Shown: positions 54,340-64,000 of the stretch, piece by piece
How positions within the stretch are numbered: position 1 is the first letter of the stretch
Layout of the letters: every line of letters starts with the position of its first letter
Assembly (NCBI GenBank): GCA_014155875.1
Contig: JACEFZ010024497.1
Coordinates: forward strand, 984,001-1,048,000
Direction: 5' to 3'
Length of the DNA stretch: 64,000 bases
DNA from: Cepaea nemoralis
Taxonomy: Eukaryota > Mollusca > Gastropoda > Stylommatophora > Helicidae
The notes under the pieces: model-generated
Databases searched by the model: none
Told to the model about the DNA's origin: nothing
What the model saw: the letters and a program-made list of their open reading frames with translations, nothing else
Made by a program: the position numbers and the translations under genes

Positions 54340-55010
54340 TTACAGCGATGAGGGCAGACTACAAAAGCATATTAATAATCTGAGTTCAACATGCAGCAGA
54401 AACAATATGAGTATAAATACAGCCAAAACCGAAGTAATGCAAGTTAGCAGATCTCCTAGTCCATTAAGTATACAGATAAATAGCACAACTCTGAAACAAG
54501 TTAAAGAATTCAAATATTTTGGAAGTATGATCACAGAAGATGGCAGATTGGACAGAGAAATTAAATCAGATGTCAAAAAGCTAGTGCACTTACATATCAA
54601 CCATCCAAACATACCCATCCAAAAACATCCAAATATACCCATGTCCGCAAAACGACAGATAATAAACAGCATATTCACACCATCCTCATGCTACCAATCT
54701 CAAACTTGGACTTTATCCAAATCACACTTTCAGAAAATCTGAACACCTGCAAGATGAGATGCCTGAGGAGAGCTGCCAACTTAACAATCCGAGACCGAGT
54801 AAAAAATGCTGTTATCAGACAGACAGTGGGATCAACACCTTGTGCCACATTTATTGAAAGACAGAAGATCAAGTGGTTTGGCCATGTCATTAAAATGCAA
54901 CACCATCACTGGCCTTACATCAAAGATCATCTGCGACGAGGCCAAGAGGACGTCCAAGAAGAAAATGGATTGACGACATCAAAGACATTGTGCAATCACA
55001 CAGAATGACA
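54340..55010 (+). pseudogene. LINE RT thumb and tail
   Basis: The + strand reads NNMSINTAKTEVMQVSRSPS, VKEFKYFGSMITEDGRLDRE, then after a frame change RCLRRAANLTIRDRVKNAVI, RQTVGSTPCATFIERQKIKW and FGHVIKMQHHHWP. The K-Y-F-G-S-x-I-T-x-D-G motif is typical of animal RTE/BovB-like LINE thumbs. A shorter copy lies at 56065-56200. Confidence 0.75.
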
Positions 55011-55479
55011 CTATCCAGTGCCGCCCACTGGGCGCTAGAGCGCAAATTATTCCTCCCCATGACGCTTGACGGCAGAAGTGGAAAATGATGATGATGATAG
55101 CTGATATCAGACAGTTGGCATATAAACAATGTTACCCTACCAAGGTCAGTCACCTTTCATAAAAGCCTCAGTGTCCCATTGAAAACTTGGTCAGTGACAT
55201 TCACCTGCAAGTACACAGAACGTGTATAGCTGACCTACCTTGGATCACCTTACACATGAATATTTTTGTTTTCAAAGAAATTGCCATTACAGTGTTTTGT
55301 GCTATTGATAGTTGCCAGGCAAATTTTGTTGAGGTCTGATTATTAATGACTGTAACTATGACCGTAATCATGTGATGTTTAAGCCAGATTTTTGTTGTTA
55401 CATGTTGCCTTGAATAGATAAAAATCCGTTTCTACCAAGAATTAGAAACTGCCTTCCCAGCTGCTTTACCACACCCTCC

Positions 55480-55720
55480 TACTTTTTAAAAATACCAGTG
55501 TATATCATCTCCACATTGAAGGTTGGTTGTAATGTCTCCAACACTCTCTGTCCTGCTTCTTCAGGATGCACTCATACAGACTTCATGCAGTCCATCTCTT
55601 GATGTTGCCTACGCGAATGTAATGTTGTCTTTGTCTTGTAAGCTTTTCCTATACTTCTCCCTCCAGCAGAGTTGATTGTCAGATTATGATCTCATTCAGT
55701 GTTGTCTTCAATCCCTTTTT
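55480..55720 (-). pseudogene. LINE tail remnant
   Basis: The sequence is closely related to the minus-strand block at 61430-61560 (ACATTGAAGGTTGGYTGYAAT, CTCCAACACTSTCTGTC), which is part of a LINE tail. It is short. Confidence 0.5.
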
Positions 55721-56064
55721 TTTAATATTAAAAATACAAAACAAAACATCCCAGTATCACATCTGTTAGAGATTCACACATTAATCACATTTGCAACGAC
55801 AGTGAAAGTCAAGTAAAGACCTGTGAAACATAAAAGTTAAGTAAAAACATCCCATCAAGGCATCTTGGTGATATGGTTCTGTGGCCATTTTTTCAGTGAC
55901 CAAACAGCCCACTAGGGGGTCCTGTGGTCAGCTTATGTCAGCTGCCTTTACTGTTCCCATTTGATGAATCTGGGTTAACCTAAAGGTTGTGATAGTGTCC
56001 ACGTATGTGTTTAGCTAGCTGCCATATGTTAATAAATACAAACACACACATTGGAGGATAACTT

Positions 56065-56200
56065 CAAGAAAACAGTAACAGTAAGAAATGCTGTCATCAG
56101 ACAAACAGTGGGATCAACACCTTGTGCCACATTTATTGAAAGACAGAAGATCAAGTGGTTTGGCCATGTTGTTAGAATGCAACACCATCAACTAAATATG
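56065..56200 (+). pseudogene. LINE tail, second copy of the 54.8 kb segment
   Basis: VRNAVIRQTVGSTPCATFIE and RQKIKWFGHVVRMQHHQ are nearly identical to 54800-54905. Both ends are truncated. Confidence 0.75.
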
Positions 56201-56559
56201 GTTTGGCCATGTCAAACCCACATATGTGATTTCAATTACTTCTGGGAAGATTTATGTGCTAACCTTTCTAATTGTCATTAAATCTGAATTTGCTTAATGC
56301 CATTAATTTCATGTGCTGTCTGATGGCTGGCAGTTCAATTTTCATCTTATTTAATCTAAGGGTGAAATACTGTTTTACCAATGTTTCCTTGTCAGACATA
56401 TTTCTAATTATGTTTGATACATGATGTCAGTCAAAGCTGTTTGCAGGCCCATTTTTATTTTATTTCATGAAGTATTGTGGCAATAAACAGAAGATCAAGC
56501 CTTGTTTAGAACTGTTTGCTTATTGCTTAAAGTGGAGATGCTTATGTCTATCCAAGAGA

Positions 56560-57130
56560 GACAAGTAATGAACAGTTTAGTTGTATCCAAGTATCAGCTT
56601 AATTTAGCATTATTTAACATGTTTAGTTGTATTCAAGTATCAACTTAATTTAACATTATTTAAAATGTTTAATTACCTTGTTTTGAAACATTATTAGTTG
56701 TATATACTTTTAGGTAGCCATGCTACGGACAGTTATCTGTCAAGGGAACGGCACTGCTCCATATGTCAGCTTGCCTGGTCAATGGCATTACACATGCAAA
56801 ATTTCTGTTGAAAAGTTCCTATGTATTGTTAGCTTACTGCCAGTTTCTCACAAGTGTTTGATATTTATGTCCTGTCTGATGTCCTAGGTTAAAACAGCAT
56901 GAACCAGCACAGTCTCCCTGGCAGAAATGTCAACTTCCTGATTTCCATAGCAGTAATTCTTTTGTGAGCATTAGAACATAAATGTAGTTTAGGAGGTCTG
57001 GGTGAATATGGGTCAGAATTTCAGTTAAATATGGAGGTTTGCATGAAAATGGGTCAACTTTGGAGTTAATGTGAAAGTTTGCATTAAAATGGGTCAAAAT
57101 TGAGGTTATATGTGAAGGTTGACTGTCATG
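56560..57130 (+). repeat. Two small tandem duplications
   Basis: About 56578-56685 has two units of about 52 bp (AGTTGTATYCAAGTATCARC...). About 57000-57120 has three diverged units of about 38-40 bp built on ATGGGTCARA and AGGTTTGCAT. Each is an isolated local duplication. Confidence 0.65.
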
Positions 57131-57299
57131 GAGAGTGTTTGTTGTTGTCCTGCTAGATGTCATTGACTGTCAGGTGATTTTTGCTGATTGCTTTGAATGT
57201 TGAAGTTCAGATCATGAGAAGAGTAATCATGTATATCTTTGGGTGTAAAATGTTTACATGAACACTGGTTAACTCCCAAATTCACATTGATTGTCCATA

Positions 57300-58800
57300 A
57301 CATTGATGAACAAGTTATTTTGATGCAATACATTCACTAACAAATGCAGATGCATATTCCTACTATAAAATAAACAAACTGCACCTTCTTACGGCCTGTG
57401 TAATGTCTCACAGCACATATTCACGTCCAAGGTCTGGCACCATGTTTGTTCCACCAGTTTGTGGCTAGTAGCGTGGCAGATGCATGGTCCTCTGGAGGTC
57501 AATGTCATCATTGACCAGTATACCAGTTTATTTACTCCCGCAAAAAATTACTAAGATTTTTCTGACTTTGCTGAGCCTGCTTAAAATTGTAGTGGTAATG
57601 CCCTTTTACATCCCATAAAGCAAATGGTGTTAGGCCCAGGCACTCCATGGTAGAATATGTGAGGTATTGAGGTTGATATTACCTTTGCCCCTTCACTTAC
57701 CCATATCTTTAGCAGCCATATTTACAGATGTGGAATCAATACCACAGGGACAGTCGTCTGAGAAAATCCACCACCACCACTCACTGAGGATTGAACTCAT
57801 GGCCGTTATTGATGTGAAGCACTGCATTATGTTATCATGGCCCCACATTCATGCAGTACTAGAACTTAGTAGTGAAGTATGCTATTGTCTATGTCAATAT
57901 TAAATGTATGCCTAACATATTTTTAAAATCATAGACGTGATTAGTTTGCTGTCACATAAAAATACATTTGTGCTACAAAGAAATGACAGGGTGTTTTTGT
58001 TATTGATTGAGAATTGTTAGATCTTATAAAAACATAGTAATTTATTGTGGCATTATAATCAAAACAGGTATTTGGCTAATATTGAAATTTGCGTTTAGGC
58101 TAAGTGATAATGTATTTTATTACTTTAGTGTTGGTCACACAACTCTAAGTAAACTCTCACTAAGGAAATGATTGTTTCATGTATTTGGAGGTCATTGTTG
58201 CCAGATTATTCAGCCGTAGATGGAATGAATTTATTTGTGTGTATCTGACTTTGTGACTACCCATAAAAATTTTCTGGGAGAATTAATATTATAGTCTATA
58301 CTTGGATGTAACATGTATCATATATGACATATACAATTCAAGAACAGCAACATTAGTAGACATTATCTGGCAATATGTACACATGAAGAGGTTTTTGTGA
58401 GCAAGTTCATCTGTAGAATCACAATCATTGGCAAGTAAATTGCCAGTGCTGTCCCCATATGTGCTCAGTTAATTATATAATCTGACTTTAGTATTATGGT
58501 TGATTGATTGCCGTTTCACATTTTAAATTCTGTATTTCTGAACATTTATTTCTCTTTGATATTCTTGATGGAATGTGACAGTGCAGCATCAGCTGCCAAT
58601 TGATTTCTGTACTGTATACTTTAACTGCTTCCATGTCATGTTTTCTTACATTCCCTTTATGAGGTTTTACAATCATTTCTTGTCTTCTTGCTTTTCTCCT
58701 CTGTCTTGCTTACTAGTTCCAGTCTTTAATCTTTAATTTACTCTTTATTCATCTTTCCCAAGTATTTTTCCTGTCCAACTTCACTATCTAAATTTGTTTG
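57300..58800. other. Mostly unrecognised; possible SINE at about 57640-57850
   Basis: GGATTGAACTCATGGCCGTT at 57778 is a B-box-like block on the minus strand (GAGTTCAATCC). No clear partner box or tail is present. The remainder is AT-rich. Confidence 0.3.
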
Positions 58801-58860
58801 TAGTGCTTGTTTGTGTCATTTGGTCCTATTTTGTTTTTTAACAAAATGAAATCTGGGTAT

Positions 58861-58999
58861 CTTCTTCTGCGTTCATCCGGAGTTTTTTTTCCAGATGTGA
58901 TTGCGTTGTGCCTGTTTACAGCAGAGCTGTGTTCTTGCGCCGTTAGGCCGACACATCTGACTTCTGTGGGCATTTGTTGACCGGGTTAACCTTCCCGGG
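58861..58999 (-). mobile_element. LINE A-tail SINE
   Basis: Flanked by the 12-bp repeat AAATCTGGGTAT (58849-58860 and 59000-59011). The minus strand starts CCCGGGAAGGTTAACCC and ends GAAG. It is close to consensus apart from a few substitutions, suggesting a fairly recent copy. Confidence 0.93.
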
Positions 59000-59094
59000 A
59001 AATCTGGGTATTAGATTGAGAAAAAAATAGGCAAAGATATAAGGTGACCAATTCCTGGAATTTCCATGTCACATCTTTCAGTTATGATGCACTC

Positions 59095-59300
59095 GTGAAA
59101 CATTCAGACAGGGGCTGTGGTTAGTGAACTGCCTTCTCAGTCAACACATTGGCTTGGAGTTCAGTCCCCTGTATCCGTTAAACTCCACCCATCCACTGCT
59201 TTTGCAGACAGTCTTTTACTTCAATTATTGCATTAATACATTGCATTAGGTAGCATTGATGACCTGCGCAATTAAGGTTACTTGGGGGGGGGGGGGGGTA
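59095..59300 (+). repeat. tRNA-like SINE remnant and G run
   Basis: GGGGCTGTGGTTAGTGAACT and GGAGTTCAGTCCCCTG resemble A and B boxes. A run of 14 G lies at about 59285-59298. Confidence 0.4.
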
Positions 59301-59770
59301 TTGTTCTCGTTTGTTTGCCTAATTCTTCTTCAGGTTCTTGGCCTGGAGCAGACATTGGCAATCGTGACTTTCCAATCTCATCTGACATTTTGTTGGAGTT
59401 GCTGCTTGTATTATTATTTGTGGCCAGCTGCATTCCACATAATCTTGCTCTGTCTTCCTTTAGCCTCGCTTGCCTAGTATTTTCCTACATAAGGCTAATT
59501 ACTCTATCCCACCTCTGATTTTGATCTCTCCTACACATTTCGTTTGTCTTTTCCTTGTGGTTTTTATCTGTGATCTTGTAATCAATGCAGATCTCAATAC
59601 CCTAGCATTTGTATCCTTCTTTGTTCATGACACACACAATATTTTTCTCAAAATCCACATGTTCAGTTTCTTCACCAATACATTACTCCTTGTCCAGCAT
59701 TTACACTCATGCAGAAGACCAGGCTACACACAACTGTTCAGCTGGCATTTTGTGTGTGTCTTTTTCTTGT
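59300..59770 (-). pseudogene. LINE RT tail
   Basis: Minus strand: LNMWILRKILCVS*TKKDTN, RVLRSALI, KTTRKRQTKCVGEI and later SHDCQCLLQAKNLK. The W-I-L-R-x-I-L tail pattern matches LINE C-termini, with stops. Confidence 0.5.
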
Positions 59771-59794
59771 ACTTGTTATGATAAAAAGATGGCA

Positions 59795-60235
59795 TTTGCA
59801 ACGAGAAAAAGAGTTAAGGTACTACATAGAACCTGTACCTTTGTATGGATGTGAAGCGTGGACAATGAGCAGATAAGCTGAAAAACATCTTGATGGCTGT
59901 GGAAATGTGGTTTTTGAGGAAAATGCAAAGATTACCATGGACAGACAGAAAAACCAATGACCACGTCCTACAAGAAACAAATTAAAACCATAAACTGATT
60001 AGAGAAATTAGACGTAGATAGTCACAATTTTTTTGTTCACTTTATGAGAAGAAGTAAATTGGGGAACTTGGTGACAACTGGCAAGATCGAGGGAAAGGCA
60101 GAGAAGTAAATACCTGGATGGCTTAGCCACATGGTATGGTGGAGACAAGAACACAGAGCTGATCCACGACTCTTATGATCTAGTGAGAGGGTAAAACATG
60201 ACCACCCACGCTTATCGACATGGCACATGATGAAT
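59795..60235 (+). pseudogene. RTE-like LINE tail
   Basis: The + strand shows a degenerate CEAWTMSKQAEKHLDGCG, MDRQKNQ, LVTTGKIEG-like and KYLDGLATWYGGDKNTELIH, ending YRHGT stop. It matches the tail at 640-893 and in the foldback at 26250-26715. Confidence 0.7.
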
Positions 60236-60430
60236 GAATGTTAAGATAATGTTTGTTTCACCCATGATTTTGCTCATTCTTGTAAAATGAATCTTCTTCT
60301 ATTTATCTCCCAGTGTGCGCAGACCCTCAGCCAGCTCATTTCACGCTCTCCTTTCTATTGCCACTTCCTGCAGCTTTCTCCATGTCTTCCCATATTGTTC
60401 ATCTGTCTCTAATTCTCTTCTCCATATGTT

Positions 60431-60551
60431 CTTCTGCGTTCATCCGGAGTGTTTTTTCAAATGTAATTGCGCTGTGCCTGTTTAATTGCGCCTTTAGGCT
60501 GACACATCCGACTTCAGTGGGTGTTTGTTGACCAGGTTAACCTTCCCAGAT
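60431..60551 (-). mobile_element. LINE A-tail SINE, internally deleted
   Basis: The 13-bp repeat TTCTCCATATGTT flanks it (60418-60430 and 60552-60564). It lacks about 20 bases in the middle (the CAGCTCTGCTGTAAA part) but keeps both ends. Confidence 0.9.
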
Positions 60552-60629
60552 TTCTCCATATGTTATTATGTCACCTTCTGCTTCTTTTGTCTTGTGAGTT
60601 CTGGAGAAAAAATATTAACGGTTTGTCTC

Positions 60630-60870
60630 AAACTCGCTCCGTGGCAAAGGGGTTACGGACGCAGTGTGTAATCCTGCATACCACGTTCAAAACACAGCTG
60701 CGGGCGATTTGGCAGCAGATCGTCTTGCGTTGGTTTTTTTATGACATGGTATTGGTGCCGGTCATTCAGAAAGCAATGGCAAACGACTGAAGGTCAACTT
60801 GCCCAGGAATCACAAACAGCCAAAGAATGCTAGGTTTAACTGCCATGACCTGCAATGGATATGCAACTAA
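60630..60870 (+). repeat. SINE family S2
   Basis: CTCCGTGGCAAAGGGGTTAC (A box), CCACGTTCAAAACACAGC (B-box-like), then the S2 body with GTGCCGGTCATTCAGAAAGC and CAGGAATCACAAACAGCC. It ends at GGATATGCAACTAACTAA. Confidence 0.8.
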
Positions 60871-60874
60871 CTAA

Positions 60875-61990
60875 CTTCCTCAGTGTATGTTCTGTCCAGT
60901 GCCAGCATCTTTTGCTCATCTTGAATATTCTTATCCCTAGTAGTTGTATTACCGTAAGTCTGTTTTCCCATGATCTCTTCATAACCCATGTCATTCAATC
61001 CTGTTTTGGTCGCCTTTTAAAATATTTGTCATTTCTTTGATTACCTTTAGTACTTTGAAGTTTCACGTAAAATTTCTCCTGAATTATCCATCCTTGTCAT
61101 TTGTTGATGTGTAACATTGTCACATTCATGTTTGCTTTCTTATTTTGTTTTTGTGGTTCTAACTGTTGCTATTATTATTCTAGAACACACTGCTTCCCAC
61201 TCTGTTAGTTGTTCCTCTGCCTTTTCAGATAGCGTTAGGGCCACTCTTTCACTGCAGTAAAAGTCAAGCAGCCTTTTGCAGCTGGAGGTGTATTGGGTAT
61301 GTGGTGATAGCCCCATTTTTGTATAGACCAAACAACATTCAATGGATGGATCAACCATCTCACATTTGTGGATAAGGACGGAAAACTTGAGGGACCCGTT
61401 TGCACATTCACTCAATCATTCAATCAGGTGCCATCTCCACAATGAAGGTTGGCTGCAATGTATCTCCAACACTGTCTGTCTGTCGCCTTGACTGTACATT
61501 CTGTCCGATTGATGTTTGTCCATTTCTTGATGTTATCTTCCCACTTGTATCGTCTACCTCTTCCTTGCCCTACAGTATGGATTCTATAAGAGTGTTATGT
61601 CTTTTAACGTGGCCAAAATATTTCACTTTCCTCTTTTTTTAATTTTTTCATCAACTCTCTTTTCATTCCCAGTTTTTCTAGAACCTCTGCATTTGATTGT
61701 TTCTGTTTCCATGAAATACAACATATTCTTTTGTACTTCCACATCTCCAGGGCATCTATTCGACTTTCTAGTTGCTTGTTCAATGTTCAGGCGTCCACGC
61801 CATACAATAGTGTTGAATATACATAACATTTGACAATTTTCATTTTTAGTGCGTTGTTAATCTCTGTAGATGTTAATACTCATTTCATGCTGTTGAAAGC
61901 ACTTTTGGCCATTCCTGTTCTCTTTTTGATTGTTATTTCACTTCTGCCATCATCTTTTATTACATGTCCAAGATAGGAGAAGCTTGTTAC
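60875..61990 (-). pseudogene. LINE endonuclease and tail fragments
   Basis: Minus strand at 61015-60880: GLNDMGYEEIMGKQTY and RDKNIQDEQKMLALDRTYTE, an EN segment with the GYE.IMG pattern. At 61990-61430 a tail region carries degenerate LINE C-terminal sequence ending in ADRQCWRYIAANLH-like. The two may be separate insertions. Confidence 0.5.
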
Positions 61991-62279
61991 TTGTTTACAC
62001 ATTGCGCACATTTAAACATCCTTTGGGCGCTGGAAATTTGAAAGAACAGCCTGAATAGGCTTTTGCACACACAACATTTCCAAATGAGAACACCTACCCA
62101 CAAACCCTTCCTGTTGTTATGGATTTGTGTCTGTGATGAGATTTTCCTTGAGTAATCTGTGAGGAGACTGAAGCATATATGAAGCACTTATCTGTGTGCA
62201 GTTCAAGTAACCCTTAACTACATCAGATGAACTCAATCATGGATGTTCATGAACTCAATCATGGATGTTCATGTTGCTG

Positions 62280-62500
62280 ATTTATTGTGACTGATATTCT
62301 TGTTTCTGATCTCCCTGGCCTAGGGGTTAGCGACTTTCTCTGAAATCCCGTATACTCTTGTGAGTAATGTGATGTGCGTGAGAATCGGTGGCTGTTCTCT
62401 CCACGTCGGTACTGAGCGTAATCTTGCCAAGAAATCAACAATCAGCTGAAAGATGCTGATGTTGACAGTGATGTCCTGTAAAGGATATGCGAACACCCAA
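62280..62500 (+). repeat. SINE family S2 relative with different head
   Basis: The head CCTGGCCTAGGGGTTAGCGA and the body GCCAAGAAATCAACAATCAG, TGATGTCCTGTAAAGGATAT match S2 in the second half only. An A run at 62498-62520 is the tail. A 23-bp duplication precedes it at 62227-62272. Confidence 0.55.
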
Positions 62501-62776
62501 AAAAAAAAAAACCAAAAAAGATATTCTTGTTCCCCGCCAAAGCTGCTGAACTGCCAACTTCTGGCTGTCCAGTGCCATTCTATTGAAGTTTCTGGTTTCC
62601 TGAAGCTGTTGTGAGATTCTGAGTCGGTTTGAAGCGTCTGGCTCCCTGAAGCTGTTATGCGATCCTGAGTCGGTTGTCACTTACTGCAGGCAGCTGTATT
62701 AGGTATCTTCATGCAGGCTGAAAATGTATGGCACTCAATTGAAAGATGATTCGTTGTTTCATTTGAGTGAGAGCTG

Positions 62777-62913
62777 CTTCTTCTGCGTTCGTCCAGAATG
62801 TTGTTTTAGATGTAATTGCGTTGTGCCTGTTTACAGCAGAGCTGCGATATTTGAATCTTTCAGCCGACACATCCGGCTTCTTCAGGCATTTGTTAGCCAA
62901 ATTACCTTCCTGT
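62777..62913 (-). mobile_element. LINE A-tail SINE, diverged
   Basis: The 12-bp repeat GAGTGAGAGCTG flanks it (62765-62776 and 62914-62925). The 5' hairpin and stem-loop are degraded, so this is an older copy. Confidence 0.88.
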
Positions 62914-62968
62914 GAGTGAGAGCTGTATCTGCTTTGTTGTGCATGTTAATGCAGTCTGTATGGTTATT

Positions 62969-63122
62969 TCTTCTTCTTCTTCTTCTTCTTCTGCGTTCAT
63001 CCGGATTTTTTTTTTTGGATGTGACTGCGTTGTGCCTGTTTACAGCAAAGCTGCGTTCTTGCACCGTTAGGCCGACACATCCGACTTCTGCGGGCATTTG
63101 TTGACCGGGTTAACCTTCCTGG
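62969..63122 (-). mobile_element. LINE A-tail SINE with expanded GAA tail
   Basis: The 11-bp repeat GTATGGTTATT flanks it (62958-62968 and 63123-63133). The tail has eight GAA units (seen as TTC), the longest in the window. It lies only 55 bp from the preceding copy. Confidence 0.93.
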
Positions 63123-63133
63123 GTATGGTTATT

Positions 63134-64000
63134 TATCCTGAGATCAAAACTGAAAACGAGACTTCTATTTTTTTATTTAAATATTTCTTTGTCTGCTGAA
63201 TTTGTTGATGTTGCAGATATGACTGATTTCTGAATATTTGGAGAGGAAAAAAGAACATGAAACTGTTTCTTGCTGGAAGCTTCCCAGTGCTTCTTTCTGG
63301 TAGCTTTAGAAATCTATGTTGAATAAAGCTCTGTCAACTGTTGTGACGTATTATCTTTTACAAGCCTGTTTGCAGCATTTACTCAAATGTGAGGCAATTG
63401 CTCAGCCATTGATCATTGCACTTGTTTTTTGTTTAATTTACTGCATTGTGTTATGATTGTGTTTGAATCAGAGTGATTGTGTCTGTGGAAGAGGGATGCA
63501 AAGATTGGTCAAAAACCAGACAATGCTCGACGTAACACAAATGATTTAAGTCTGAATATACTTTGTACTACGTAACGTGTGTTTACTTTTCTCAGCTTGT
63601 AAAGTTCATTCATAAGTTACAGACTAGACCCAGACTTTGGACTAGAAAGTATGTATAGTTAACTCATTAGCAGCCACAGCGTGACGACAGTACCAAATTT
63701 CATTCAGTTGGAAGCATTATTAGAAACAAGTTTTAACTCACTCACGTGTTTTAGATATAACAGGAAGAAATATGAGCAAAGTTTGACAAACTACAGCTGA
63801 AGTTACAGGCTCACCTCTGGTTGAAATATATAAATATTGTAATCTGCCATGCCATGTTTTTACATGCTAGTTCATGATTTAAAGACAGCCTGTGGAGACA
63901 TGTTCAGGTGTAAACAAACAGATGATAAATGTTATTGCATACCTGTTGGGTCCCCACTGGTGACAGTGTTGAACGGTTTCTGACTGCTGCAATTACTCTA
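63134..64000. other. AT-rich flank; possible poly(A) site
   Basis: AATAAA at 63322-63327 is followed by a GT-rich stretch (TGTTGTGACG), as in a cleavage/poly(A) site on the + strand. It could belong to a distal 3' end of the same gene or to nothing. No coding exon is recognised. Confidence 0.3.

Noticed and set aside
62435..62680. 81-codon minus-strand frame with repeated RISQQLQETRNFN-like text
   Set aside because: It comes from a local duplication of about 50 bp (about 62590-62675) and has no gene context.

Overview
The window is animal nuclear DNA, probably from a marine invertebrate. A lophotrochozoan such as a mollusc is my best guess, but nothing in the sequence fixes the taxon. It is AT-rich, genes have introns, and most of the length is transposable elements. 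There is no sign of bacterial, phage or organelle sequence, no CRISPR array, and no rRNA or functional tRNA gene.

One host gene is visible, on the + strand from about 8.2 to 48.2 kb. It is a member of the TCF20/RAI1 (SPBP/AR1) family of nuclear chromatin proteins. I assembled it from six coding exons: 8198-8299, 14385-15008, 19900-23569, 28299-28392, 41118-41167 and 48200-48241. Splice signals and phases agree at every junction. The first three exons encode a Met/His/Ser/Pro/Gln-rich low-complexity region, a Ser/Asp-rich middle with a SUMO-interaction-like motif, and a basic region. The end of exon 3 plus exons 4 and 5 complete the family-defining extended PHD (ePHD) zinc finger. Exon 6 adds a 13-residue tail. 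Exon 3 as printed contains five reading-frame changes, which are either assembly indels or decay.

Everything else is mobile or repeat DNA. The most active family is LINE A, an I-group-like non-LTR retrotransposon with apurinic endonuclease (EN), reverse transcriptase (RT), RNase H and a terminal zinc finger. Two long copies are present: 8506-13142, flanked by a 12-bp target-site duplication (TSD), and 42390-47490, flanked by an 11-bp TSD. LINE A starts with what looks like an HDV/Pr77-type ribozyme fold. It ends with a stem-loop and a GAA tail. Six stand-alone short elements of about 120-155 bp consist only of that LINE 3' end, each with its own TSD (4202-4343, 46246-46388, 58861-58999, 60431-60551, 62777-62913, 62969-63122). 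This is a SINE family that apparently parasitises LINE A.

Layout: 0.5-2 kb, LINE tails. 2-7.5 kb, an old inverted LINE B broken by three nested insertions. 8.2-48.2 kb, the TCF20/RAI1-like gene, with its introns filled by LINE A copies, a 53-bp minisatellite, a piggyBac deletion derivative, a foldback repeat, a mariner inserted in (TA)n, RTE-like LINE pieces, a hAT MITE and tRNA-derived SINEs. 48.2-64 kb, 3' flank with further decayed LINEs, a second piggyBac deletion derivative and a SINE cluster. A 60-bp tandem repeat at the exon 1/intron 1 boundary copies the splice donor itself, and LINE A copy 1 landed inside that array.
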